A stretch of 64,000 bases of DNA from Cinclus cinclus (Eukaryota > Chordata > Aves > Passeriformes > Cinclidae). The notes below the pieces were generated by a model. It searched no databases. It was not told where the DNA came from and saw only the letters and a program-made list of their open reading frames with translations. The first letter of the stretch is position 1. Each line of letters opens with the position of its first letter. The stretch lies in the NCBI RefSeq assembly GCF_963662255.1, contig NC_085047.1:99145619-99209618 (forward strand). Reading direction: 5' to 3'. The position numbers and the translations under genes are program-made. Below, piece after piece: positions 37,701 to 50,680 of the stretch.

Positions 37701-37984
37701 CACCTTTCTGAGTGCATACACTAAATCTGCAGTCAGATCTACTTAGTTTGAAGGCTGCTCTTGCAGTTCTGCCTCTGTTTGGTTGGAAACTACTGACAGT
37801 GAAACCATTTCAGAATAACAGATCTTTGGCTTCAGACTGGGAGAATAGCCACTAATTATGTATTTCTCATTCTCCAATGCTGAAAACTTTGGCTTACATT
37901 TTGACTTTATGCTCCAGTTCACTAATTAAATTCCTCTTTAAGAAGATGCATGTTCAGTATCATTGTTTTGGAAACATTAATAAG

Positions 37985-38080
37985 TTTGGAATTTTTTTTG
38001 TTTGTTGAGTGGAGGGTTTTTTGAGAAGTTCGATTTGTTTTGGATTTTGTTGTTGTTTTGCTTGTTTGTTTTTTTTTAAC
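37985..38080. repeat. T/G-rich simple sequence
   Basis: TTTTTTTTGTTTGTTG, (TTG)n and TTTGCTTGTTTG units ending in a 9-base T run. Confidence 0.8.
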
Positions 38081-39234
38081 ATGGTGGACTTCTTGCTGTA
38101 TCTAAAGCAGACCTGTCATTGGCTTCAGCTGAAGAACTGCCCTTTGCTCTGCTGGCTCTGCCCCAGAGGGGTTGTAGTACAGCACTGGGAGCAGCACTGA
38201 GCACACCTGTGCCTTTTTTTTTGCAGGGAATCCAAGCAGTACACTGTAGCCCTGTTGTGTCAAACAGCCAAAACTCTTTGAGCTCTGACCCAAAAAGCAG
38301 GACTCAGAGTTCTGCTTGCTAGCTCTCAGCAGCCTAGGAGGAGCTTACTAGAGACACACGTAGGCCCACGTGGTGTTTGTTCTCTGCACATTTGTGGGCA
38401 GTGTTGTTGTGTTTTGGTTGTAAAAGCAGCCCCCTCAGGTGGGAAAGCAGGTCAGCAGAGTGCTGGGATTTGGGTGCGAGTGGGAGGCTTTCAGGGAGAA
38501 GTGTGAGATGGAGTTAGCTGCAGCCTTGGAGTGTCTGCGTGCTCCTCTCTTCTGGGGAAATGGCGTTTTTCTGTGCCAGCCCAGCTGCTGTGGTGAGACA
38601 TGCACACAAACCAGGTGTTGGAGCCACAGCTGTGACACTGGCAGAAGAGAAAAACAGCTGGGAGGGACAAGCCACAGGATTCATGTGATGCCTTACGTTT
38701 CTGTGTGTGGGAGAGAGGGAGCTCAGGGTTTGATGTTTCTGTCATGTCTCTGGGGGCTGGAGAGGCACCAAAAGTCGATGCAGAATGAAGCTTGAGTAGA
38801 AGAATCCTAAAGAGGAAAGTTCTAGGAAAAGGGAAGGCATCTGAGATGTGTAAAGGAATTTGGAAAGAATAACAAATGAAAAAGTGTAGATAAGCATAGT
38901 TTTCTTCCTTTCAGTTTAACCTGTGCAAACAGCATAGAGGAGTCAAAACCCTCAGTATTTCAGAAGGTCAAAATCTAAACTACTGTACTGGGCAAAAACA
39001 AAATGGTTCCACAAGTGGTGTTGAAAGTCTGATTGTCTCTTGCTGGTTGGATTATTTAAAGCTGGATATCCTCATCCTTAAGTATCTTAATATACCTTTG
39101 CTGTTCAGAGGGACTGTGTTGGCATCTCCATCTACTCTTGCTCCTTGCCAGGCAGTTGTGGCTGTCTTGACTTCCAAAACTGCTTGTGTGCTTCCAGAAT
39201 GAAGGGATAGCATTTTTCATGATTAGTTGTAGAG
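38081..39234. other. GC-richer unidentified stretch
   Basis: The segment 38100-38790 is richer in G and C than the surrounding DNA. It carries a good 3' splice-site pattern (a 10-base pyrimidine run and CAG at 38224-38226) that would open a 96-base segment in frame with the plus ORF 38119-38322. The 118-codon plus frame at 38439-38795 has many Cys and Trp but no recognisable domain. It could be an old repeat, an unsupported exon region or simply GC-rich DNA; I cannot decide. The segment 38800-39234 shows nothing. Confidence 0.4.
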
Positions 39235-39344
39235 TGTGCATCTGTTGATTTGCGTGGGACTTTTTATTGGGGGGGGGGGGGGGGGGGTTGTGGGGCTTTT
39301 TAAATTTTGCTTTTTATTTTTTATTGGTGGGGGATTTTGTTTGG

Positions 39345-39379
<35 letters not shown>

Positions 39380-39435
39380 TTTTTTTGGGGGGGGGGGGGT
39401 TGGTTATTTTCCCTTTTTTTTCTTTTTTTTTTTTT
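39235..39435 (+). repeat. Poly(G)/(GT)n/poly(T) compound repeat
   Basis: G19 (39269-39287) is followed by TTGTGGGG, then a GGTGGGGG block, (TG)15 at 39349-39378, a T run, G13 (39387-39399) and a 13-base T run near 39423-39435. All three plus frames and the minus frame stay open through it only because the repeat lacks stop codons, giving Gly/Val/Cys/Phe (plus) or Pro/Thr/His (minus) low-complexity peptides. The four G blocks on one strand could fold as G-quadruplexes. Confidence 0.95.
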
Positions 39436-41149
39436 GTTCACCAGCCAAAAATGCTCCATTTGGAGGAGGCTTTCTTCTCTAGAGGGTAGGGGGAATGTTA
39501 GTGATAAAGCCACATTGTTTAGTAATTTTATGCCTATTAATCTGTAGAAGTCAATTCCCTTTTTAAAGATGACAGCAATCATTTATTTCATTATTTTTAC
39601 AGTAAATTCAATTTAAGCTAACTTCACTTACCACTTCACACCAGTAAAGTGGGTCTGAAAGATAGATTTGCTCATCCCTTCTTTAAACACCTGTCTTCTG
39701 CAATCTGGACAAGTTTAATGCTTACATCTCGTGTGTTACTATGGCTTGAGTGAACTGGAACTGAACTTGCAGCTTCAAGTTGGTTACCATTGCTTTAGGG
39801 CAGGAAATCTGACATCTTCCCAAACTGAATGTTGAGCTGCAGTTTGACAATTGGACTTGTCAAGGATAACATGTTTTATGTCCAGTTCTCAGGAAATGAC
39901 AGTTTGGTTTATATTCTTCACCCTATAGTGCATTAAATAAAGTTGTACTATCTGCCTTCCATTCCTTCTAAGATTATTTTCTGGCTTCAGCAACAGAAAG
40001 GCCCTTTGTGGTGACTTCTAAAGAAGTATCTGATTGAAGTTAGTTAGCTTTGTGGCATCTATTATAAGTTTCAGTCATCGACTCGCAATAACCAACACGT
40101 CAGAAATTATGACCCTGAGTCTTCAGGTGTTATCTAGGACTTCAGCAAACATGACATGTGATAATGAACACTGAAGGAAAAAGTAATTAGTGGTTTTTGA
40201 ATTTAAATTTATGACAAGGATTGCATGGAGTAACCTGACTGAAACCTTCAGGCTTTCATTTTTGTTTCTATTAATATTGTTTGGTGTTTTCTTTACATTA
40301 TCTGAATCATAGCTGATAAGGGGGGGAAACCACTATCACTTGCTTTTATTGCATCAGATACCTAGATCCCACTAATGTCTATATTAGATTTCTTTCTATT
40401 ACATTATAGCTAAAATGCAAATGAGTTGACTATAGTTTTGTTCTTCATTTTACTTTTAAGTTATATCTTGGATTAAATCCACTTTAAAAAATGTGGAAGA
40501 TGTTCATTTTCCAACCATTCAAACCATCTAGGCTTGGTAGTGGGTAGTATTAAAAGAATTTTTGTAATATTTCTAATGTGGGGAAAATACACTACATTCT
40601 GCAAGGCTGCGTTTTTAAATTTATGGTAGCAAATCTGCAATAATGCTGTTTTTAAGCAAATCTGCTTTTTAATTATATTAAGCCATTTATATTATCTCTT
40701 GATGGAACTTAGTAATAGAAAAAACTGTCCCAACAGGAAGGCTAAGATTTTTAGCACCTGCTTCATCTTCTGTGTTTAGGCATAACACAAATTCTGATCC
40801 TTTTTATGACAGCATATTGGAAGAAGGGGGTTAGAGCAAATCATGTGTTGTGGTGACACCCGGTATCTTTCCTCCATACATAAACAAAACGAGCATGTTT
40901 TGACTATATGGTGTCAGTAGTGCCAAGCAGGAAGAGATAAGGAATTCAGGATGATATTCATGTTGAGGAATGAAATAAATGCATGGACTGGAAATCGAGG
41001 TTTGGTTAAACTAATTTGCTGATCTGGAGGATGTATGCATTTGTACGGGTGACTTCTTAGCCTGGTTTCCAAAGGGAAAAAAAAAAAAACTTATATAATT
41101 TTGTTCCCTGTTTCTCTGCCTGTCACACATTTTAACTCATTGTCGAATG
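39436..41149. other. Unique non-coding DNA
   Basis: No gene or TE is recognised. The segments 40075-40110 (ATCGACTCGCAATAACC, ACGTCAG) and 40850-40990 retain CpGs and look non-repetitive. They may be conserved, but nothing names them. Confidence 0.5.
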
Positions 41150-41999
41150 AGTTTCAAGCTGGCCAGATGGGTGGTGATCTCAGCGCTCCTAAAATAGTCT
41201 ACCACAGCCTTTAGCCAAGAGGACCTATGATCCCTTCCCCAGCACTTCTCTGACCCACTCGGGACTCAGAGGGGCAGTAGGCACTTGCCTGTGGCCCCAG
41301 GCAGCTGCCATGTGGCTGAGCAGCCGGTGCCCATGCGGGGCTGGATTAGCCCCAGGTTGCAGTGCTCACACTCTCTCTCTCTGCCCCCCAGTTATCAGAT
41401 CAAATTAACCTTGGTAGGTGACCCCTACCAGTTTTCAAGTGCTGGTCTGGGGGGAGGCTGGCAGATGCACACACAGAAGGCTCTGGCGCTGTTCGTGGCT
41501 GTTTGCCTGGGCTTCATCAGCAGAGGAGCGTGGATGATCTCTGCTGCTGGGGGGATGGCAGGCTGGACACCTCACTGATTCACACCCATCCCTCCCATGA
41601 AGATGCCATGGGTTTGTGACTTCACCCACTGTAGGACAGGCCATGGTGTTTGACAGCCAGATCAGTCATCTGGGGAGGGCTGCTGCTTGCCTGGAGCCTG
41701 GATCCATGGTGTTGCAGAGAGGCTGCCACAGCTTACCTGGCTTCCTGACTGCTTTCTTGGCAACTCATCTAGACAGGCATCAGTGAAGTGGCCAGGAAAA
41801 GCTTTCAGCAGATTGAAGGTGACTGCAGGGCTCTAGGGGCAGAGGTAAGAAGGACAGGTGTCTGATGGCAGGCTCCTCAGTGCTCCCATGTAAGATGAGA
41901 AAACTTACTAAAAGCTCTGGAAAAAAATAATCCTAGTCTACAAGAAGATTAGGGACTTTTAAATAAGACCCCCTTGACAAGAAACTGCTTTGGGAAATA
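41150..41999. other. GC-rich unidentified stretch directly 5' of the old CR1
   Basis: This is GC-richer, with a CTCTCTCTCTCT-GCCCCCCAG pyrimidine tract ending at 41391. A 97-codon plus frame (41285-41578) has no domain that I recognise. It lies immediately upstream of the CR1 reverse-transcriptase remains and could be the same element's 5' part (endonuclease or ORF1 region). I could not read convincing motifs, so I leave it separate. Confidence 0.4.
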
Positions 42000-43545
42000 A
42001 AATTTGGAAGGGCATAATGCAAACAGAAGAACCAAAACCAGCTGAAGCAACAAGGAGGGATTCTTAAAGTCAATTGATAGCAAAGGGAAGTTTGGAAAAG
42101 ATGTAAATTCACTGAATAGAAGAAAACAGCCAGTATATAATGGTACAGAAGCACTAAATGCTTTACTGGCCTCAGGGAAAAGCCTGTTCCCCTGCCAAAG
42201 TATTTGCCAGTATTTTTTTGAAAGACCAAGAAGTTAGTGGGTAATTAAAAGAGTTGGATATATCCAAAAAAGTGGGATCAGATGGGAGCTGTTGAAGGTA
42301 CTGAAAGAACTGGAAGATGAGACCACTACAAAAAGCCTGCAGGTGGGGGAGGTCCTTGGTGAAAGAGAAAAGCCTGATGTGTTTTCTATCTTTCTCTAAG
42401 AAAGACAAGGAGGAGCATCTAAGTGTAGGCTGCATAGCTTCATCTCATGGCCTGGAAAGATCATGGAGTATACTCTTATTTCCAAACACATAAAGAACAG
42501 GAAAACAACCAGAAATAGTCTGTATGGATTTAGCAAGGACAAACTGTGCTTGGCTTGCCTTATTGCTGCTTTGGCTTAAATGACTCGTTGTAGGGGTGAG
42601 GGCAGCAGTAGATCTCTTGAATTCAGTAGTGCTTTTGTCACTGTCTCCCACAGACGTTTTATTTGGAAGCTGAAATGGTATGGTCTAGGCAAGTGGCGTT
42701 TTAGATGGGTTGAAGACTGGCTGGTGAAAGGTTAATGGTGCTTTACGATTGGTCCTTAACAAGCAGGGTACTCTAGGAAACAGTGCAGAGGCTGACACCT
42801 CTGGTTTTCATCAACATCCTGGGTCAGGAAGCAAGAGGCACTCTGTGCATATTTTCAGATTTACTAAATCACATTGGTAGATCTTCAATCCAGATAGAGC
42901 ATTTGGTGCAAATTAACCCCATGTTAATACTGAATTGAGCAAGACCCTTAAATGTACCATCATCCCAAAATAGTGTAAATAAGGCACTGGGCTGGGCTAG
43001 AAGTAGTGCCTCAAGGATTGTTTTATTTCCTCTATTTAGTGTCTGTAAAACTGTCTGGAATACTCCATTAAGTTTTGGAGGCTCTGCACTTCAAGAGGTA
43101 AACAGAAAAGGTGAAGGAGGACCATTTGGAGGTCTAGCAAAGGGTGAGAGGTTGTGGGTATGACGGAGAGGCTGACAGAGTTGAGCTTGCATAGTCTAGA
43201 AAAGAGGAATATAATGAACAGTCCAGTAGCATCCTAAAACTTCTTGAAGGGCATTGACAAAGACCTTAAAGCTGATTTCTGTTCAGTAGTGACAGATGGC
43301 AAAAAGACAGATATAATGGCACTAATTGTAACTTGGGTTTGAACAGTAGGGAGAAAGTTTTTATCTGCAGGGTCAAAGTAGCCCTGGAAGAGCTTGCATA
43401 CAGGAGTGGTTTATCTCTGTCCTCAGAGGAATTTGTAACTCCTTTGGACAAAACTGTGACTGACTTCATCTGCTATCAGCAATGGTTTCCACCTGGGCAG
43501 AAGACATCCCAGCCAGCACTTCAAGTCTGTGGAGTCTCAGAGACA
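42000..43545 (+). mobile_element. Old CR1 LINE with decayed reverse transcriptase and 3' region (sense)
   Basis: This is the longest TE remnant in the window. Across shifting frames the plus strand still spells CR1 protein blocks in the right order: a SNKEGFLKSIDSKGK-like block near 42040 (linker before RT), TEALNALLAS near 42142, ELDISKKVGSDG at 42251-42286 (family DIHKSMGPDG), SWPGKIMEYTLISKHIKNRK within 42436-42510, YGFSKDKLCLACLIAAL up to about 42577 (family HGFRKGRSCLTNL), and EFSSAFVTVSH from 42619 with RWVEDWL following (family LDFSKAFDTVSH ... RWVKNWL). The YADD-type catalytic motif is not readable. From about 43070 the non-coding 3' region follows, with GTAGTGACAGATGGCAAAAA near 43287 and CTGTGGAGTCTCAG near 43528. 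Stops and frameshifts throughout make it inactive and ancient. In an intact element the product would copy its own RNA at the insertion site. Confidence 0.88.
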
Positions 43546-46500
43546 CAGAGGATGTGGGGACAGTTTGTTTCAAGTATGGTGCAAAAAGACATAAGAAACT
43601 AACTTTTTTTTCAGCAGAATGGACTTTTGATGGACTACTTGGTGTTTTGTTGGGGTATTTTGTATGGTGTCTTCATCCCAGATTTCACAGATGACTGGAA
43701 AAATAACTTCTTCACTCTGGTCTCTTAAAATGCTCTAAGATTATATACAAATAGATAGTCACTCCAGTACCAATATGTATCCCATATAGAGTGCATCTCT
43801 AATCACTGTTACCACTTATGCTGAAGTAAAGCAGCACAGTATTTTTACATCTGAGCTTTAATTTGAAAAGTTTACATTCTCTTTTTAATTGGAGACATGG
43901 ATACTTTTGAAACAGATAGTTTTGAAAAACTGAGTGCTGCCCACGTATTCTGAGTTCATCTTTTCTGTCAATGTAGATTAGGTAAGGGTCTAATGTCCTG
44001 AAAGACTGCCCCATTTGTTAAGTGCTCTCTGGATTCAGGGAACCTAATGGAATCATATATAATTCCAAGGCTGACTGACTCTCATTGTGCAACTTCTTAG
44101 TCTCATGGCCTGCTGCAAAGTGAGCTTTTTGGTTTCAACTGAATGATGGTCAATACTAGTATTTTTATACACTTTCTCTTTGGGAGACTGAGGAGGTAGT
44201 CTGAAAGGAAATATATTGCTGTCTTTCTGACCTTGTTCATGTTTTGGATCAGTCTGCACAGAGTGTTGTCTCTGTGGTCACAGAGATATTACATGCTTGT
44301 AACCAAATTTTTACTGCCATGCTTATTTTTCTTTCAAACTCTTCATACCTTCACAAAAAGCACTGGTTGTGCACAAGAAATGATTGAGTGTATACCAGTA
44401 CAATGTGAGCCAAATAAATAGAGATTTTACCTTTAAAAGATTAAAGATAAAGATTGCAGAACTTCCTATCAGTTTATCAGACTACTTGTTTAATCTAATC
44501 ATGATGCATGAAGTCTGTTTACTGTGGTAGCTTTTATTAGCGGTTATGCAAATTTTGTATTAAATCCCATCAGTAATAACCAAGGATTACTTAGCTAGGA
44601 AATTACATGGCTTGCATTTTCTGATGCCATTTTTCAATAGCTGGGGAGTATCTGAAGTATTAATTTTAAGGTATACATAAACTGTAGTCACACCTTTTAA
44701 ACTTTTAAACATTTTTTAGTCACACTGAACTAGTTGGCCTGGTTGACAGTAAAAATGCAGTTGGTTCAAAAGTCATGTACTGCTACCATTCGTATGGTTA
44801 TTGTTACAGGAATGGCTGTAGAGGCTCAAGAAATACTCAAATGATATAGCAAGAAGCCAAATGTGCAGGCATGTGGTGTGCAGGTTTTATGAGCTCTGCA
44901 CATGTGGTTTATGACCCTGGACTGGGAGGTGTGATTTGTATGCACTGACCAGATGCACTGTGTGTCTCCATAATGAACCTGGGGACTTGGGGAAAGTTTT
45001 TTTTCTTGGTCTTTGCTTCTAGAATGCTGAAGGGATAATGTGAAATACAGGCATGTTCCATTCACAGGTAGTTTTGCTGTGCCATTCATCCTCACACCAG
45101 GAGACCAAAGCTGTGCCTGTCTGGGAAGTGTTTCTATCTTGGGTGTATCTATATGAAGCATAATTACCCTTCTGAAAGCTGGGTTGATAATCCTAAAATA
45201 GACTCAGGATCTGACCTGAAATTTAACTGGAAACTATAAATGTATGTGTTTAGATGTATTATTAGTGCATGATGTCTGAAGACCCAAACAGCTGCAAAAT
45301 CTGATGTTTTAAATTATCTCTGTTTATTTTTTGAGCTGTATGCCTAATGGGAGAATTTGTAATGCTGATATGGCAGCTCAGACTGCATGTTGGTAATATT
45401 CTTAATTACTTCGCTTCTGCAACCAAGAAGGATGATAGCTCATACCTATTTCAGTGGTGCTTTGTTTCATTTTGGTGTAATTGGTCTTTTGACCATTTTG
45501 GTCTTTACGAATCAACTTATTTTGCAAAGCTCAAAATTGTCTCATAGCAGTGGTTCTGATTTGCAATGGCTTTATTTTTAATTGTTGTGCTTGTTTGTGT
45601 AGGAAGTTGAAGGACAGCATTCAAGATTGAAAATTAGGGTTGTCAATCTTCTGTAGAAGCCCTGTCTGAAAAGGTGATTTTTTTTCAGTTGCTCATATTT
45701 TGGATGTAAATCAAAACTAAAATATTATTATGTGTTCTAGTACCACACCAACATTGATTATCTTAGCAATTGTCTGTTGAATACTGTTGCATAAACTATT
45801 AGTAAAATTGCAGTGGTTGCTATGACAACTTGCAAGGAAGTTGCAAGGCACAGTATGACTTGATGACTATCTGTATTGAGGAAAGAAAGGTGTAGTTTGA
45901 TTTTAAGCTTAGGTTCTCAAATGTAAATGCAGCTTTAAGACAGGTTGGTTTTCTGCTTTTCCTTTTCAATTTAACCATCCTATTGCAAATCATAAATAGG
46001 ACTCAGTAATGTTACAGATGCCTAAATCACTAAGGATCTTAACTGTTAGAAAGAAATAGAATGTGTGGTCTTCTACTACGTTAAGGTATTTGTCTGTTTG
46101 AGTATAATAGTTTTAGTTGTATAACAAAATTGTGTCGTTTCTATGAACTTAGGTTCAGTGCTTTAGCTTCAGATGTATGTGGCTGGTTTCAGTATTCAAA
46201 AATTAAAATAATGGAATTACTCTGAGTTTGAGGTTAAGGATTTCAAACATCCAAATTTGCATCTGAATAACCTGGATTTATGTAGTCCATTTTAGTTTCA
46301 GAATCTGGGCTATATTTTGTTTTTTTGAAGTGATGCACCAGTTTCATCACTTTTCTTGGGTAGTTACTTGATGTTATCATCTCATGAACATGGATTAAAG
46401 CTACATATTTTTAATAATTAAATCTTTACTTGGCAGGATCTTTAATCTTTATGCAGAACATCATCTTTTGCAGTTCTCATGGTTTATGATCCTCATGTTT

Positions 46501-46895
46501 TGTTGCAATTCTCAGAAAGTTCAGAGGTTTGGCAGCACTGGACACCTAGAATGCTCCAAGTATCATTTTGCTTTCACTTGTGCTTGTTATCTGTCTGGCA
46601 TTGTACCTAAGTGCCTGCCAAGGAAAATTACTGTAATGAAGTCCATAGAAGCAACTGAATTTGAACCTTCTCTGACTCCTACAATGACTTTTTAAAAATT
46701 TTGATTAATATTTTTGCAATTTTAAAAATTAGAAATAGGAGACCTGTATAGAAGATGGTCACTGCATACAATACAATTGGTGAAGTTCAGGCTGTTCTGT
46801 CCTAAACACTGGAGTAGACAAGGAACAATGAATTTCAGCAAACAGAGAATTGCCTTCTGATTTTATTCTGGCCCACAGCAAGGATTTGAAACTAA
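43546..46895. other. Unique non-coding DNA
   Basis: No gene or TE is recognised. The segment 44500-44640 includes a perfect octamer ATGCAAAT (44546-44553), flanked by TTAAATCC and GGATTACTTAG. It is an evenly textured candidate regulatory segment, but octamers recur by chance in AT-rich DNA (also at 15124 and 40415). The 111-codon minus frame at 44826-45161 has no known domain. Confidence 0.5.
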
Positions 46896-46944
46896 AAGTT
46901 CTTTAAGGTCCCTTCCAACCCCAGCCATTTTATGATTCTGTGGT
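46896..46944 (+). mobile_element. Very short CR1 LINE tail (sense)
   Basis: AAAGTTCTTTAAGGTCCCTT, then CCAACCCCAGCCATTTTATG and ATTCTGTGG. This is the final ~50 bases of a CR1 element, including two terminal octamer-type units (TTTTATGA, TTCTGTGG). The copy is severely 5'-truncated. Confidence 0.88.
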
Positions 46945-49900
46945 TTTCCTCAGTTCATGTCCTTTTTCATACGGGTTCCTGCATTTGAAACTGGACTTTG
47001 ACTTATTTTATTGAGTAGAGGTCGATTTTTATCCTGGGGTAGTCATTCGGGTGCCTTGTGGCTTTACTTTGCCAATTCTTGCTGAATGAAGAGCAGAGCT
47101 GTAAGAAGCAGAAGTCTTTCAAAACAGTGCAGACAAGATCTGGAGGGTAAGAATAGAGAATAAATAATAAGAATAAAACAATGGGTTTCAAGCACACAGG
47201 AGGAGCTGGGCTGCTGCATGATGACTTCTACAAGACAGCAATACAAGAACATGTGTTCATGGTCCCCTGCCTCTTCCTTGGGTTACACACCTCAGCGTTG
47301 CTTGAGTTAGCAGTTGTTATGAATGCCACCTAATATATTTTACAGACATAACACTGAGTGCACATGTGCAGAAATTCATATGTTGATGTAGCTTGTAAGT
47401 CTGTAGTAATATTAAAGCACATTTTAAACAGTTTGAATATAGGTTTTTTTCACCCTACAAAAGGTAAAAAATAGTCTTTCTTCTTTTGTCTTGGCCAGTC
47501 TAATTTAGATATTTTACCTTTCTTTCCTTCATTAATACTTATGTGTATGGAAAAAAAATGTAATTATTTCTGTGAGCTAATTCTGCCTAAATCCTGCGAT
47601 GCAGAACAGCATGTGAAACTGCTTGTGTCCTTCTATTACTCAGGACTGCAAGAGAATAAAAAAAAAAAAGATCATATATATCATGGATTATATTTTGCTT
47701 CAGGCATTTTCTGACCTACTGTATTATGCTTTGGCAGTTACATAAAAATTAAAAGCTATTTGGTTTATTATCAAATACATTTTATAAAAATAGAAAACAT
47801 CAGTAATTCAGACTGTAGAATAGCTTTAGATGGATGATTATTCTGAAGATTTTAATAGTCCAATAAGAACCTAATCCAATTGCATGCTGAAATGAAGTTA
47901 CATATTTTCCAAATAGATTAAAGAAAGGGAATTGTATTTTTCAGTGTTGTACAACACCCTTCCTTCTCAGTGAGCACACACATTTAGAACTTATTTCATT
48001 TTGACTAAAGAAATGTGTCCCAAGGGAAATAGATATGATAATGATGATATCCATTTTGTCCACTTAATGAGAGGATCACTAACTGCAATGCAAAGTCTTG
48101 TCTGAGTGGCTGTAAGAGCCAGTTACCTCTTTGTCTCCCAGTTACAGCTTCTGCATGACATTTAATGAGTTCAAGGCAAGTCCTGATTGGATTGAAAGAT
48201 GTGGTAACTCACAAGTAGGGCTGCATTTGGGACAGTTGTAGGAACATTGGCTAGTCCCCTTAAGCTCTCAGTGTGAGGTTAGAATCAGTAAGGACAGTGA
48301 TCACAGAGTCCCTTTTGCTGGCTGATGGAGCCTCCAAAGCAATTTGGTGCCTTGAAGCAGACTTTAAACTACAAAGTAAGAGCTGTCAGGGATTGGTCCC
48401 ATTACCCTTTCAGACCCCAAATGAAGAGGACTGGAAGCAGCAATTCAGATCAGATCATTTGGTTACAAGATATGTCTAGATCAGCATCTGACTTTGAGAT
48501 GGGTGTGATCTCCTTGATCTTGTCACTTTAAAAATTTTAGGTCAGTACCTGAAGCCCACACTTCTGATCTACAGGAGGACGTGAGCATACTTGCTGGCCA
48601 TTCAGCCTGTATCTATTTAAATCTATTATTTAACTACTCTATTTATATAAGTGATTCTACAGATAGAAAGGGACTAAATGAGATAGTTGAAGGTAGATGC
48701 TTTACAGCCATCAAGTATATTGCTCTCTCCACATCTCTCCAAGTATAATCATAAAATAAACATTCACACCTATCAAGAACTGAGTTCTGCAAGATTTTAT
48801 TTTGAATAGAGAAACAAAAAAACTTAAGCTCGTCTCCCATCCCACTATGAAGTACAAGCTAGGAAAAGGCTGGGGAAGAAACTAGAGAAAGAATGAGTGC
48901 AGCCTTCCCCCTGCATTTGTATAACACTCTCTTGATCCTTTGCTTCTGATTAAATTTTGTGTTATTACACTCTGGATTGGATGTTATAGTTTACACATTG
49001 GGAACAAAAACTTCTTTTGTTCTGTGCCTGAAATGGCCTGAGGGTGTACTTTGACAAGATGCTGAGAATTGCTAATCCACATTCAGCAGGTGCAGGTGGA
49101 GCTGTTTTGGAGCTTTCATGCTCAGCGCTGGGTCAGCACCCAAAGTGCCATCAACACCATAGGATTTATGATGAATGAATTTAGGAACTTCTCTGATATC
49201 CATGTTCTGAAGGTGTCATGAGAAGAACTGCTGAAATTGAATGTGTGCATTTCAGGCAGAGAGATGTGAGGGCAGGAAGGGAGATAGCAATAGTTCTCTT
49301 CAAGTACTTATAGATTTGCATTAAAAAAATGTTAATTAAAAAAATCTGCAACCCTGATGGATTGGTTAAATGCACTGTATTACTGTGCTCTTTGAATACT
49401 AAGGTAAGAAATAGTTTTTTCTCTATGCTTAATTAGTAGTTTTTTCACAATACTGCTTGGAGAGAAACATTTTTCTGAAAATTCTCTTTTTGTTGTTGTT
49501 TGTGTTCTCTCTATCCTGAAAATAAAATGGGAATAGAACACAATTAACTTTCTTTTATTTTTTTTTCATTTTCCATTTTACTGATGTTCTAAGTTTTTAC
49601 CTACTAAAATGATATCTGTGGCCCAAAAACCTAGAGAAAAAATGTGGAAAATTGTAGAGCAGAAAAAGGGAGGAACATTTCTTTGGTTAATGTGACCAAA
49701 GGAAAAATAAAGCTGTCTACTATTCAGTGGTTAACTGGAATTTTTAATGAAAGTTGCGTGTGTAGGACCTACCATTTTCTTTAAAATTCCAAAATATTTA
49801 GGATGACAGAATGAGATAGAAGATGCAAAGAGAATATTCCAGCCTGTGATTTTGTGTCTTCATCTACATTTTAAGTATGCATTTGTAGGCTTTATGTTAC

Positions 49901-50680
49901 TAAGAAGTTTTTCTGTATGATGCAGTTATGTCCCTTCCAAAAAAACCCCATAGAACAGATGAACTTTTCTGGGTTACTAATATTTTTTGGGAGGATTACT
50001 TTCTATATGCAAGTCATATTGATAGTGTTGCTAATGTCACCATGAAGGTACATTTTATCACTGATATATAAAAATTAAGAAATCCATTATTTTCATGTAC
50101 TTGACTGATAGATCTCCACTGTATTGATTCTATTCAACATATACCTAAGGTATTGCAATAGGTGTATTAGTATAGTAAAATAATTTTATTAATTCTATTT
50201 TAAAGGAAATTTTCATACTAGTTGTCAATGAGTGTCATTAATCTTAACATTTAAATGCTCAAGTGTCTGTATTACTTATTAGTCTGTTCTTATATTTTGA
50301 TTTACCTACACAGTAGAATTAGTAATTTAACCACATACCTTTATTAAGGAATAAGGAGTCAGAGTATATAAGTGTAGAAAAAAGATGAATGGAGTTGTGG
50401 AATTATAAAAAATACTGGCATCTGTTGGGTTTTTTTAGCCATACTGATGTTCTCCAAATTTTGTAGTTTAAATATTTTTAAAGAATAAGATACCACAGTT
50501 AACCTACTAGCACCTAAATTGTGTGCCATCAAGGCTGTATTTATTCTTTTCCCATGCCTTCATGAAGAATGAACTCATTTTGAGTAGCTAACAGTTCAGT
50601 TTGGGCTAGGTCTTTCTGTTTTTTTAATGGCATGTATCACCTTCAACATTCCTCTTGTGTTAGAAATTCACTGCCTCGCC
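46945..50680. other. Unique non-coding DNA
   Basis: AT-rich sequence. Short featureless frames occur at 48273-48531 and elsewhere. A poly(A) run of about 12 lies near 47660. No exon, TE or RNA is recognised. Confidence 0.55.

Noticed and set aside
39223..39582. Gly/Val/Cys-rich (plus) and Pro/Thr/His-rich (minus) proteins
   Set aside because: These are translations of poly(G), (GT)n and poly(T). The repeats lack stop codons, so all frames stay open.
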